Shown one piece after another: positions 41,345 through 49,445 of a stretch of DNA of 58,225 nucleotides (the first letter of the stretch is position 1; every line of letters starts with the position of its first letter). This stretch comes from Actinomycetota bacterium (GTDB lineage Bacteria > Actinomycetota > Actinomycetes > Mycobacteriales > SCTD01): the NCBI GenBank assembly GCA_019348355.1, contig JAHWJP010000004.1, positions 1 to 58,225 of the forward strand, read 5' to 3'. The notes under the pieces were generated by a model. It searched no databases and was not told the origin of the DNA. It saw nothing but the letters and a program-made list of their open reading frames with translations. The position numbers and the translations under genes are program-made.

Positions 41345-42397
41345 TCAGGCGCCGAGAACCTCGCCGAGGTCGAACCGCACCGGCCGCTCCAGCTGCGCGT
41401 ACGTGCAGGACTCGGGTGTGCGGTCGGGCCGGAAGTGCCGGAACTGTGCGGTGTGGCGAAAGCGCGCGCCCTCCATGTGGTCGTACGCCACCTCGACCAC
41501 GAGCTCGGGCCGTAGCGGAACGAAGGCCATGTCCTTGTCCCGGTTCCACCGGGACGGCTCGCCACCGGGCCGCCGCTCGGAGCCGAGCTCGCCGAGCCAC
41601 GGGTGGCCCCCGCCCTCCCCGAGCAGGTACGGGCGGAGCTCCTCGACCAGCTCGGCCCGCCGCGCCATCGAGAACGACGCGGCGACCCCGACGTGCTGCA
41701 GTGCTCCGGCCTCGTCATGGAGCCCGAGCACCAGCGAGCCGACCACCGGGCCGCTCTTGTGCCATCGGAACGCCCCGACGACGCAGTCAGCCGTACGAGC
41801 GTGCTTGACCTTCAGCATCGTTCGCTTGTCGGGGGAGTAGCCCCCGGACAGGGGTTTGGCGATCACCCCGTCCAGGCCGGCGCCCTCGAAGACGGTGAAC
41901 CACTGCCGGGCCAGCGCCGGGTCTGTCGTCGCGGGCGTGAGATGGACCGGGGGTGCGGACGTCGCGAGTGCCTGCTCCAGCAGCTGCCGCCGTTCGCCCT
42001 GCGGCCGGGCGAGCAGCGAATCCTGCTCCAGCGCAAGCAGGTCGAAGGCGACGAAGGAGGCCGGCGTCGTCGCCGCGAGCATCCGCACCCTGGAGTCGGC
42101 CGGATGCACGCGTTGCAGCAGCGCCTCGAAGTCCAGGCCGCGGGCCCCGGCGATGACGATCTCGCCGTCGACGACGCACCGGTCGGGCAGCTGCGCGCGT
42201 ACCGCCTCGACGACCTCCGGGAAGTAGCGGGTGAGCGGGCGTTCGTTGCGGCTGCCGAGCTCGACGTCGTCGCCGTCACGAAAGACGATGCAGCGAAAGC
42301 CGTCCCACTTCGGCTCGTAGAGGAACTCCCCGGTCGGCACCTCCGCGACGGACTTCGCCAGCATCGGCTTGACGGGAGGCAGAACTGGCAGGTCCAT
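41345..42397 (-). CDS. ATP-dependent DNA ligase (LigD/LigC-type ligase domain)
   Basis: A 350-residue ligase with an adenylation domain and OB-fold. Motif I is EPKWDGFRC with the AMP-accepting Lys30; motif III region DGEIVIAG and FVAFDLLAL; motif IV LDGVIAKPLSGGY; motif V KVKHARTADCVVGAFRW. The C-terminal OB-fold ends PVRFDLGEVLG. ATG at 42397 has GGGAAG upstream. Together with the stand-alone polymerase domain it may make up an end-joining system split over separate genes. The upstream part of the long frame belongs to a broken GAF-ANTAR gene. Confidence 0.92.
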   Translation of the reverse strand: MDLPVLPPVKPMLAKSVAEVPTGEFLYEPKWDGFRCIVFRDGDDVELGSRNERPLTRYFPEVVEAVRAQLPDRCVVDGEIVIAGARGLDFEALLQRVHPADSRVRMLAATTPASFVAFDLLALEQDSLLARPQGERRQLLEQALATSAPPVHLTPATTDPALARQWFTVFEGAGLDGVIAKPLSGGYSPDKRTMLKVKHARTADCVVGAFRWHKSGPVVGSLVLGLHDEAGALQHVGVAASFSMARRAELVEELRPYLLGEGGGHPWLGELGSERRPGGEPSRWNRDKDMAFVPLRPELVVEVAYDHMEGARFRHTAQFRHFRPDRTPESCTYAQLERPVRFDLGEVLGA

Positions 42398-42467
42398 GCC
42401 GGCATCTTCCCAGGTGCGCGGGTCGCGGTCGGGCCGAGCGGCAGCAGGGCCGGCGCGCGACGCGGCG

Positions 42468-42878
42468 TCAGCCGCCGCTCGTCTCGCTGCCGTCGGCCCG
42501 GGCCACGAGAGCCTCGGCGACGTCGCGGAGCTTGCGGTTCGTGTCCTGCGACAGTCGCACCAGGATCGTGAACGCCTCGTCGGCGCCGCAGCGGCGATCC
42601 CCCATGAGGATGCCCTCAGGACCGGCTCGCCACCGGCAATGGAGTCGAGGCACGGGCCGTAGCCGTGCGCGTACTGCCGCTCGTCGAGCTTGTTGGCCAA
42701 CGGCCCGGTGAACGCCACCGTCTTCGCCGTGCCGCCTTCGACCAGGGGTCACCGACGCCTCATGGGCGCCTGGGACCGCACGCTTGGTCAAGGTCGCGAT
42801 CTTGTCCATGACGCTGTCCACGGAGTGATCCGCGAGAGTGATGCGGGCGAGTTCACCGAAGGCGTCCCGCGGTTGCAT
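42468..42878 (-). pseudogene. Decayed GAF-ANTAR regulator gene
   Basis: From ATG at 42878, frame A reads MQPRDAFGELARITLADHS to KRAVPGAHEASVT. A one-base shift in a C run (plus-strand G run 42745-42748) moves to frame B: VEGGTAKTVAFTGPLANKL, then DERQYAHGYGPCLDS, the middle of a GAF domain. Near 42617 it jumps back to frame A at GILMGDRRCGADEAFTIL, the end of an ANTAR RNA-binding domain, to the TGA at 42468. About 110 residues normally between these parts are missing. So a frameshift plus an internal deletion broke a GAF-ANTAR antiterminator. The intact family binds nascent RNA hairpins. Confidence 0.8.
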
Positions 42879-43029
42879 GGCTTCGGTTTCCTGATCGGGC
42901 ATGTTGGGGGCCTGTCCGTCGTCGCGCCCGCAAGACCTGATGGCTCGAGGCTGGGAGAGGCAACTGCTCGCCTCGCCACGCGCGCCGCTTCCTGACACCC
43001 GCTTGCCGCCTCGTCGGACGGCCCAGGCC

Positions 43030-43875
43030 TCAGCGACTACCGGCCAGGAACGGCCCGAGCGCGGCGACCAGCGCAGCCGGCTCCTCCTCGGCGAGCCAGT
43101 GGGTCGCCCCCGGTAGCACGACCTCCGTCACGTCGTCCGCGACCTCGCGCAGGCTCGCGGCCGGCAGTCCACCGATTCCGCGCGACCCGCCGACGGCCAG
43201 CACCGGAACGGTGACCCGGCCGGGATCGTCTGAGGGCGCGGTGAGTTCCTCATACGGCGCGAAGGCCCCCCGCAGGTGACCCGGCCGGCGCAGTGCAGCT
43301 GCGGACTCGGCGATCAGGTCCGGCGGGTAGGGGCACGGGTTGCGGGCCGCGCAGACGAAGTCGCGCACGTGCTGGGCCTCCCGGCCGCGGGTGCGCTCGA
43401 CCATGCGATCCACGTCGGCGTGCCGGGCGATGTGCGGCGCGGACAGCGGTCCGGCCGCCGCTGCGGTGCCGGGGATCACTGCTTCGAGCACCGCCAACCG
43501 TTCGACCAGGCCGGGGTTGTCGCGGGTGAGGGCGAAAGCCACCTGCCCGCCGAGGTCTGTGCCGACGACTGACGCCCGGGTCACGCCGAGCTCCCGCAGG
43601 AGGGCCGCGACGTCATCGGCCCGGCTGCTGACGTCGTAGTCGCCGTCGGGTGCGGGCGAATCGCCCTGACCCCGCTGGTCGACGACGACGACGCGGTGGC
43701 GCTCGGCCAGCGCCGGCGCGACCGCCCGCCAGGAGGCGGCCGTCTGCGGATGGCCGTGCAGCAGGACGACCACGGGTCCCTCACCGGTGACCGTGTACGC
43801 CAGGCGTACCGGCGCGGACCGGCCCGGGGCGGCGCACCCTGCGACGAGCAGGAGGACGAGCGCGACGCGGAGCAT
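43030..43875 (-). CDS. Alpha/beta hydrolase lipoprotein, epoxide hydrolase/dehalogenase-like
   Basis: A 281-residue exported hydrolase. The signal sequence ends in VALVLLLVAGC, a lipobox, so it is likely lipid-anchored outside the cell. The core has VVLLHGHPQTAASW (oxyanion HGxP), VVVVDQRGQGDSPAP, and VVGTDLGGQVAFAL, where the nucleophile position is Asp (G-x-D-x-G-G), as in epoxide hydrolases and haloalkane dehalogenases. The C-terminal His lies in LPGATHWLAEEEP. ATG at 43875 gives the full signal. Substrate unknown. Confidence 0.82.
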   Translation of the reverse strand: MLRVALVLLLVAGCAAPGRSAPVRLAYTVTGEGPVVVLLHGHPQTAASWRAVAPALAERHRVVVVDQRGQGDSPAPDGDYDVSSRADDVAALLRELGVTRASVVGTDLGGQVAFALTRDNPGLVERLAVLEAVIPGTAAAAGPLSAPHIARHADVDRMVERTRGREAQHVRDFVCAARNPCPYPPDLIAESAAALRRPGHLRGAFAPYEELTAPSDDPGRVTVPVLAVGGSRGIGGLPAASLREVADDVTEVVLPGATHWLAEEEPAALVAALGPFLAGSR

Positions 43876-43913
43876 GCGAGGGTCCTACCCATGGGACGGC
43901 AGGGCCCGCCGGG

Positions 43914-44333
43914 GTGAGCGTGCGACAGCGGGCGCGGCGTGCCTCCCCGTACGCCCTGGCCGCGCTTCTCACGGCCACCGGCCTGGTCCACTTCATCTCC
44001 CCCGGCTCCTACGACGGGCTCATCCCACCCTTTCTGCCGAACCCGCGGGCGTGGATCTACGGCAGCGGCATCGCCGAACTCGCCTGCGCAGCGGCGGTGG
44101 CGATCCCGGCGACCCGGCGCGGGGGAGGTCTGGCTTCGGCGGTGCTGTTCGTCGCGGTGTTCCCGGGGAACCTGTACATGGCGATCGAGCCGGGCGACGT
44201 GCCGCGGTGGGCGGCTCTGGCGCGACTGCCGCTGCAGATCCCGCTGGTGCTGTGGGCGCTGCAGGTCGCCCGCCGGACGGTCAGAGCTCCCGGGCGGCGA
44301 GCGTGGCCCGGCCGATCTCGATCAGCGGGGTGA
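43914..44333 (+). CDS. DoxX-like membrane protein
   Basis: A 139-residue membrane protein with about four helices (YALAALLTATGLVHFISPG, IAELACAAAVAIPA, SAVLFVAVFPGNLYMAI, LPLQIPLVLWALQVA). HFISPGSYDGLIPPFLP and the spacing of helices fit the DoxX family, whose members are linked to quinone or thiol redox but whose function is often unclear. GTG at 43914 is likely; GTG at 43920 is possible. The last 53 bp overlap the convergent phosphotransferase gene, and the basic C-terminal tail lies in that overlap. Confidence 0.75.
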   Translation: MSVRQRARRASPYALAALLTATGLVHFISPGSYDGLIPPFLPNPRAWIYGSGIAELACAAAVAIPATRRGGGLASAVLFVAVFPGNLYMAIEPGDVPRWAALARLPLQIPLVLWALQVARRTVRAPGRRAWPGRSRSAG

Positions 44334-45321
44334 TCCGGCCCGCGATGTCGTCGAAGCCGGAGCCCACCATGGCGCCGCCGCGAACCCGGGCGACGATCCC
44401 GGCGCAGACGACGGCCAGCTTGAAGGCGGCGAAGGCGGCGTACCAGGGCAGGGGGGTCAGGTCGAGCCCGGTGCGCCCGGCGTAGAGCGCCGCGACCTCG
44501 GCCCGGGTCGGGAAGCCCTCGAGGACGGTCGCGGCCGGCACGACCGCCGCCTGCCTCCTGGTCGTCCCGTCGTCGGCCTGCGACCAGTAGCCCAGCAGCA
44601 CACCGAGGTCGGCCAGCGGGTCCCCGAGTGTCGACATCTCCCAGTCGAGCACTGCGGCGATCCGGCCGGGCTCGGCCGGGTCGAGGATCGTGTTGTCGAG
44701 CCGGTAGTCACCGTGCACCACCGTGTGTCGCTGGGTGGTGGGCACCGCCGCCGCGAGATCGGCGGCCAGGACGTCGAGCGCGTCGTGACCGTCGATGCGC
44801 GTGGCCTCCCACTGGCGACCCCACCGGCGTACCTGCCGTTCCAGATAGCCTTCCGGCCGGCCGAACTCGGCCAGCCCGACGCCCGCCGGCTCCACCTCGT
44901 GCAGTGCGGCGAGCACCTCGATCAGCCCCTCACCGATCGCGCGCCGCTGCTCGGGCTGCACCGCGTAGCCCGCCGGCAGGGACTCCCGGCAGACGTGGCC
45001 GTCGACCAGCTCCATGACGTAGAAGGACTGCCCGAGCAGGTCGGCGTCGGTACACAGGCTCAGCATCCGCGGCACCGGCACGGCGGTGCCCTGCAGGGCA
45101 GCCATGACCGTGTGCTCCCGGACCATGTCGTGCGCTGTCGGCAACACGTACCCCAGCGGCGGCCGGCGCAGCACGACCGCGCCGGCGGCGGAGACCACGC
45201 GGTACGTCAGGTTGCTCTTGCCACCCGCGATCAGACCGACCTCGCAGTCCTGCCAGTCAGGATCGCCGAGCGCGGTGGCGAGGTATCGGCCCACGACGGA
45301 CGGGTCGGCGCCGGCGGTCAT
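44281..45321 (-). CDS. Aminoglycoside phosphotransferase-like kinase (ACAD10/11-type)
   Basis: A 346-residue kinase-fold protein. Motifs: GGKSNLTYRVV (nucleotide loop), VLRRPPLGYVLPTAHDMVRE, HTVVHGDYRLDNTILDP (catalytic HGDxRxxN), VLDWEMSTLGDPLADLG (metal Asp). This set matches phosphotransferases linked to acyl-CoA dehydrogenases in fatty-acid breakdown rather than drug resistance. ATG at 45321 is 7 bases past TACGGT on the coding strand. Substrate, perhaps a hydroxyacyl compound, is inferred. Converges with the DoxX-like gene. Confidence 0.85.
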   Translation of the reverse strand: MTAGADPSVVGRYLATALGDPDWQDCEVGLIAGGKSNLTYRVVSAAGAVVLRRPPLGYVLPTAHDMVREHTVMAALQGTAVPVPRMLSLCTDADLLGQSFYVMELVDGHVCRESLPAGYAVQPEQRRAIGEGLIEVLAALHEVEPAGVGLAEFGRPEGYLERQVRRWGRQWEATRIDGHDALDVLAADLAAAVPTTQRHTVVHGDYRLDNTILDPAEPGRIAAVLDWEMSTLGDPLADLGVLLGYWSQADDGTTRRQAAVVPAATVLEGFPTRAEVAALYAGRTGLDLTPLPWYAAFAAFKLAVVCAGIVARVRGGAMVGSGFDDIAGRITPLIEIGRATLAAREL

Positions 45322-45328
45322 GCGCACG

Positions 45329-45334
45329 ACCGTA
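45329..45334 (-). promoter_or_regulatory. -10 element TACGGT for the phosphotransferase
   Basis: On the minus strand TACGGT is followed by 7 bases and ATG at 45321. Confidence 0.55.
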
Positions 45335-45360
45335 GGACGTGACGGCGGCCAGGCGGTGGG

Positions 45361-45366
45361 TAGGGA
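45361..45366 (+). promoter_or_regulatory. -10-like TAGGGA for the small acidic protein
   Basis: TAGGGA is followed by 7 bases and ATG at 45374. The last base departs from TANNNT. Confidence 0.4.
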
Positions 45367-45373
45367 CGCCGGC

Positions 45374-45583
45374 ATGAGCGAACCCCAGCCTGATCCAGAC
45401 CTCGCCGGTGCCGGTCTGTCGGCGACCGGCAAGACCGCGTCGGACTTCGAGCCGGGCGATCCGTCACCGGGCACGACCTACGGCGCGCCGGCCGGGACCG
45501 GCGCCGAGGAGCAGGAGTCGAACGCCAGACCTGCCGATCAGGACGCCGGGAAGTCGGCCGAGGGTGACGCCGAAGGCGACTGA
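45374..45583 (+). CDS. Small acidic, probably disordered protein
   Basis: A 69-residue protein made mostly of Asp, Glu, Gly, Ala, Pro and Ser (MSEPQPDPDLAGAGLSATGK to GKSAEGDAEGD). There is no hydrophobic core and no known motif, so it is likely unfolded alone. The start sits 7 bases past a -10-like hexamer and the stop lies 10 bp before zapE, so they probably share a transcript. Function unknown. Confidence 0.6.
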   Translation: MSEPQPDPDLAGAGLSATGKTASDFEPGDPSPGTTYGAPAGTGAEEQESNARPADQDAGKSAEGDAEGD

Positions 45584-45593
45584 GCCCGCGCCG

Positions 45594-46601
45594 GTGAGCG
45601 CAGCCCGACTGGTCGATCGCGTCCCGGTCGTCCCACCCGACAAGCTGGTCGCCGCCATGGTGCCGCCGCCCCGCTTCGACGCTGCCCGCTTCGAGACCTA
45701 CCTCCCTGATCCCGCGCAGCCCTCGCAGCAGGTGGCCGTCGACACGCTGCGCCGCTTCGTCACGACCCTGGAGCCCCGGCCGACCCGGCTGCTCGGCCGC
45801 CGCCGCGCCCCTCCGGGCCGCCCCGGCGTCTATCTCGACGGAGGGTTCGGCGTCGGCAAGACCCACCTGCTGGCCTCGCTCTGGCACGAGGGCCCCGCGC
45901 CGAAGGCGTACGGGACGTTCGTCGAGCTCACCCATCTCGTCGGGGCGCTCGGCTTCGGGGCGACGGTGGAGGCGCTGTCGGGCCACCGGCTGCTGGCCAT
46001 CGACGAGTTCGAGCTCGACGACCCCGGTGACACGGTGCTCGTGTCGAGCCTGCTCTCCAGGCTCGTCGAGGCCGGCGTGCGTGTCGCCGCCACCTCCAAC
46101 ACGCTGCCCGGGTCGCTCGGGGAAGGACGGTTCGCGGCACAGGACTTCTTGCGCGAGATCCAGGGGCTGGCAAGCTATTTCGATTCGATCCGGATCGACG
46201 GTGAGGACTACCGCCACCGTGGGCAGCCGGCCGCACCGCCGCCGGCCGACGACGCGGGCGTGGTCGCGGGCACGTCCGGCCGACGAGGTTCTACCTGCGA
46301 CGACTTCGACGACCTGCTCGCCCACCTGGCCAGCCTGCATCCCTCGCGCTACGGCGCGCTGGTCGACGGGGTTCCACTCGTCGGCCTGACGGGCGTACGG
46401 CCGGTGACCGACCAGGTCGATGCGCTGCGCCTCGTGGTCCTGGCCGACCGGCTGTACGACCGGGACATCCCGGTGCTGTCCAGCGGGGTGGCGCTGGACC
46501 AGCTCTTCCCCGAGGACCTGCTGCGCGGGGGCTATCGCAAGAAGTACCTGCGCGCCCTCAGCCGGCTGACCGCACTGGCCAGACAGGCCCGGTCAGGCTG
46601 A
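45594..46601 (+). CDS. zapE: ZapE/AFG1-like ATPase
   Basis: A 335-residue AAA-type ATPase. Walker A is DGGFGVGKTHLLASLW near residues 83-97, Walker B LLAIDEFELDDPGDT, sensor 1 VRVAATSNTLPG. It matches the AFG1 family; in E. coli ZapE acts at the division site, while in actinobacteria the role is unproven. GTG at 45594 starts VSAARLVDRVPVVPPDKLVA. Cytosolic. It lies head to tail with the small acidic protein and converges with an SDR gene 3 bp away. Confidence 0.85.
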   Translation: MSAARLVDRVPVVPPDKLVAAMVPPPRFDAARFETYLPDPAQPSQQVAVDTLRRFVTTLEPRPTRLLGRRRAPPGRPGVYLDGGFGVGKTHLLASLWHEGPAPKAYGTFVELTHLVGALGFGATVEALSGHRLLAIDEFELDDPGDTVLVSSLLSRLVEAGVRVAATSNTLPGSLGEGRFAAQDFLREIQGLASYFDSIRIDGEDYRHRGQPAAPPPADDAGVVAGTSGRRGSTCDDFDDLLAHLASLHPSRYGALVDGVPLVGLTGVRPVTDQVDALRLVVLADRLYDRDIPVLSSGVALDQLFPEDLLRGGYRKKYLRALSRLTALARQARSG

Positions 46602-46604
46602 CTC

Positions 46605-47666
46605 TCAGCCTGCGCCGCGCACTCCCGGCACCAGAGCGCGGACGACCTCGAGAACCCGGCCCGGACCGGACGCGCGCGGTCGCAACACGGGGGAGTCGCC
46701 GCCCTGTCTGGTGGCGATGCCGTGCAGCACCTCGAGCAGCGCCTGTGCCCCGTCCACCGCCGGCTCCCAGTCCAGCTCGGTGCGGGCCCGCGTGGTGTCG
46801 AGAAGGGGCGTGCGCAGGGCGAGGTCGACCCAGCCCGGGTCGGTCGGCTGAAGCCGCAACCGCCACGTCACAGCGACCAGTGCGCGCAGGGCGACCGCTG
46901 GCACCCGCAGCCGGCGGGCGCCGAGAATCGCGGCGAGAGCGGCCGGGTCGAGCACCGGTTCGGCGGCGATGTTGAAGGCGCCGGTGACCGGACGGGTGCA
47001 CACCAGGACGTACGCCCTTGCCATGTCCGAGGAGTGCACCGCCTGGAAGGCGAGGTTTTTGACGTCGGGCACGAACGGCAACAGCGACTGGCGCACCAGC
47101 GACTGAGGCACGAGCGGGCCGAGGAAGTAGCGCGCGATCTCGCTGCCGGCGCTGGCCTGCAGGATGAACGCGGGACGCATCCGCACCACCCGCCGCTCGG
47201 GGTGCTCGGTCTCGAACGCGTCCAGCATGCGCTCGGCCGTGGCCTTGTGCCGGCTGTAGCTCGACGTCGAGATGCCGTAGGTGGGGTGGCTCTCCGGGGC
47301 GGCGGGCGCCTTCGGTCCCGGCGAGTACGCCCCGACGGACGAGGCGTGGACGAACGCCGGCACGCCGGCGACGGCGACGGCGTCCAGGACGCGTCGGGTG
47401 CCGCGGACGTTGACCCGCCGCATCTCGTCCGGGTCGTGGGCCGGTTGGAGCAGCCAGGCCAGGTGGATGACGACGTCCGCGCCGGACATGACGGGGACGA
47501 GGTCGTCCTCGGCGACGTCCAGCGCGTGCCACTCCGCACGCGGGTCGGGCTCGGGCGGCAGTCGCCGGGCCAGGGCCACCACCGAGGTGACCTGCGGTTC
47601 GGCGAGCAGTTGCGGGAGCAGGGCGGAGCCGACGTTGCCGGTGGCTCCCGTGACGACGATGCGCAT
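46605..47666 (-). CDS. NAD-dependent epimerase/dehydratase (extended SDR)
   Basis: A 353-residue SDR enzyme. The Rossmann motif is MRIVVTGATGNVGSALLPQL, the acidic stretch LDVAEDDLVPVM follows, and the active site Y-x3-K is in SSYSRHKATAERML with upstream Ser in VHASSVGAYSPG. Later motifs (NIAAEPVLDPAAL) fit sugar-nucleotide or steroid-type epimerases. ATG at 47666 is set by the fold. It lies downstream of treZ on the same strand, 45 bp away. Substrate unknown. Confidence 0.85.
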   Translation of the reverse strand: MRIVVTGATGNVGSALLPQLLAEPQVTSVVALARRLPPEPDPRAEWHALDVAEDDLVPVMSGADVVIHLAWLLQPAHDPDEMRRVNVRGTRRVLDAVAVAGVPAFVHASSVGAYSPGPKAPAAPESHPTYGISTSSYSRHKATAERMLDAFETEHPERRVVRMRPAFILQASAGSEIARYFLGPLVPQSLVRQSLLPFVPDVKNLAFQAVHSSDMARAYVLVCTRPVTGAFNIAAEPVLDPAALAAILGARRLRVPAVALRALVAVTWRLRLQPTDPGWVDLALRTPLLDTTRARTELDWEPAVDGAQALLEVLHGIATRQGGDSPVLRPRASGPGRVLEVVRALVPGVRGAG

Positions 47667-47711
47667 GGCCGGCAGCGTGCCCGTCTGCGGCTGAGGCAAT
47701 CGACCGGGAGC

Positions 47712-49445
47712 TCAGTCGGTCAGCTCGAGCACCAGCACCGACTCCCCGTCGAGCTCGGCCGCACCGCCCGAGTAGACGAAGCCGCGCTCGCTGGACAGCA
47801 GCACCGCCTGCGGGCTGCCGGGCAGGGGCACCGTCCGCCGGTCGCGGCCCAGGTTGCACACGACCGCCACCCGGCCGCGCCGCACGACGAGCCAGCTGCC
47901 GTCGTCGTGCGTCACCTCGACGCGGTCGCGCCGGCCGTCCGACAGCTCGGGGCGCAGCCGCCGCAGCGCGATCAGTTCCCGGGTCCACGCCAGGTGGCCG
48001 GCGTGACGCTCCTGGTCGAGCTCGGCCCAGTCGAGGGTCGAGGCGCGTACGGTCGACTCGGCCTGCGGGTCCGGGATGTCCTCGGTGGCCCAGCCGTGCG
48101 CGGCGAACTCCGCCCGCCTTCCCTTTCGCACGGCGTCGCCGAGTTCGCCGTCATGGTCGGAGAAGAACTGCCAGGGGGTGCGCGCCCCCCACTCCTCACC
48201 CATCCAGAGCATCGGTGTGAACGGCGAGGTGAGCACCAGCGCGGCCCCGACCCGAAGCAGACCGTCGGACAGCATCATCGAGATGCGGTCGCCGGTGGCC
48301 CGGTTGCCGACCTGGTCGTGGTCCTGCAGGTAGGCCACGAACCGGTGCCCCGACACGGTCGGCGGGACGGGGCGTCCGTGGGTGCGCGAACGGAAGGACG
48401 ACCACGTGCCGTCGTGCAGGAACACGCCGGTCAGCACCTTGACGAGAGCCGGAAGACCGGCAAAGTCGCCGTAGTAGCCGGCGGTCTCGCCAGTGAGGTT
48501 CGCGTGCAGGGCGTGGTGCACGTCGTCGGCCCACTGCGCGTCCAGGCCGTTGCCGCCGGCCTCGCGCGAGCTCACCATCCGGGCGTCGTTCAGGTCACTC
48601 TCGGCGATGAGGAACAGCGGTTTGTGCAACCTGGCGCCGAGCGCCTCGACCTCGAAGGACAACTCCTCCAGCAGGTGCGTCGCCCGCTCGTCGACAAGCG
48701 CGTGCACGGCGTCCAGGCGCAAACCGTCCAGGTGGTAGTCGCGCAGCCACATGAGGGCGTTGTCGATGACGTAGCGGCGCACCTCGTCCGACCCGGCCCG
48801 GTCGAGATTGACGGCCGAACCCCAGGGCGTGGTGTGGGCGTCGGTGAGGTACGGGCCGAACTCGCCGAGGTAGTTCCCGGCCGGGCCGAGGTGGTTGTGC
48901 ACCACGTCCATCACGACGCCGAGGCCGCGCGCGTGGCAGGCGTCGACGAAGCGCTTCAGCCCCTCCGGCCCGCCGTACGGGTCGTGCACCGCGAACCAGG
49001 CGACGCCGTCGTAGCCCCATCCCCACCGGCCGGCGAAGGCGTTGCAGGGCAGCAGCTCGACCGCCGAGATGCCCAGCTCGACGAGGTGGTCCAGCCGGCC
49101 GGCGGCGGCGTCGAAGGTGCCTTCCGGGGTGAAAGTGCCAACGTGCAGCTCGTACAACACGCAGCCCGCCAGGGGCAGGCCCCGCCAGGACGAGTCGCTC
49201 CAGGCGAAGGCGGCATGGTCGACGACCCGGGACGGGCCATGCACGCCGTGCGGCTGCCAGGCGCTGCGCGGGTCGGGTCGAGGTTCACCGCCGTCGAGCA
49301 GGTAGGCGTAGTCGCTGCCGGCGCCGGCGCTGTCGACGGCCAGCTGCCACCAGTCGCCGGTGTCGGCGACCAGGTCCCGGCGCTCACCGTCGACCTCGAC
49401 CTCGACAGTGGTCGCCGTCGGGGCCCACACCCGAAAGGTGGTCAT
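47712..49445 (-). CDS. treZ: Maltooligosyltrehalose trehalohydrolase
   Basis: A 577-residue GH13 enzyme that cuts trehalose from the end of maltooligosyl-trehalose. It has an N-terminal beta domain (FRVWAPTATTVEVEVDGERR), then CVLYELHVGTFTPEGTFDAA, GVVMDVVHNHLGPAGNYLG, catalytic Asp in LDGLRLDAVHAL, Glu in LFLIAESDLND, and YLQDHDQVGNRATGDR. ATG at 49445 shares one base with the treY stop (TGATG), so coupling is likely. Last gene of a three-gene trehalose operon. Confidence 0.96.
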   Translation of the reverse strand: MTTFRVWAPTATTVEVEVDGERRDLVADTGDWWQLAVDSAGAGSDYAYLLDGGEPRPDPRSAWQPHGVHGPSRVVDHAAFAWSDSSWRGLPLAGCVLYELHVGTFTPEGTFDAAAGRLDHLVELGISAVELLPCNAFAGRWGWGYDGVAWFAVHDPYGGPEGLKRFVDACHARGLGVVMDVVHNHLGPAGNYLGEFGPYLTDAHTTPWGSAVNLDRAGSDEVRRYVIDNALMWLRDYHLDGLRLDAVHALVDERATHLLEELSFEVEALGARLHKPLFLIAESDLNDARMVSSREAGGNGLDAQWADDVHHALHANLTGETAGYYGDFAGLPALVKVLTGVFLHDGTWSSFRSRTHGRPVPPTVSGHRFVAYLQDHDQVGNRATGDRISMMLSDGLLRVGAALVLTSPFTPMLWMGEEWGARTPWQFFSDHDGELGDAVRKGRRAEFAAHGWATEDIPDPQAESTVRASTLDWAELDQERHAGHLAWTRELIALRRLRPELSDGRRDRVEVTHDDGSWLVVRRGRVAVVCNLGRDRRTVPLPGSPQAVLLSSERGFVYSGGAAELDGESVLVLELTD

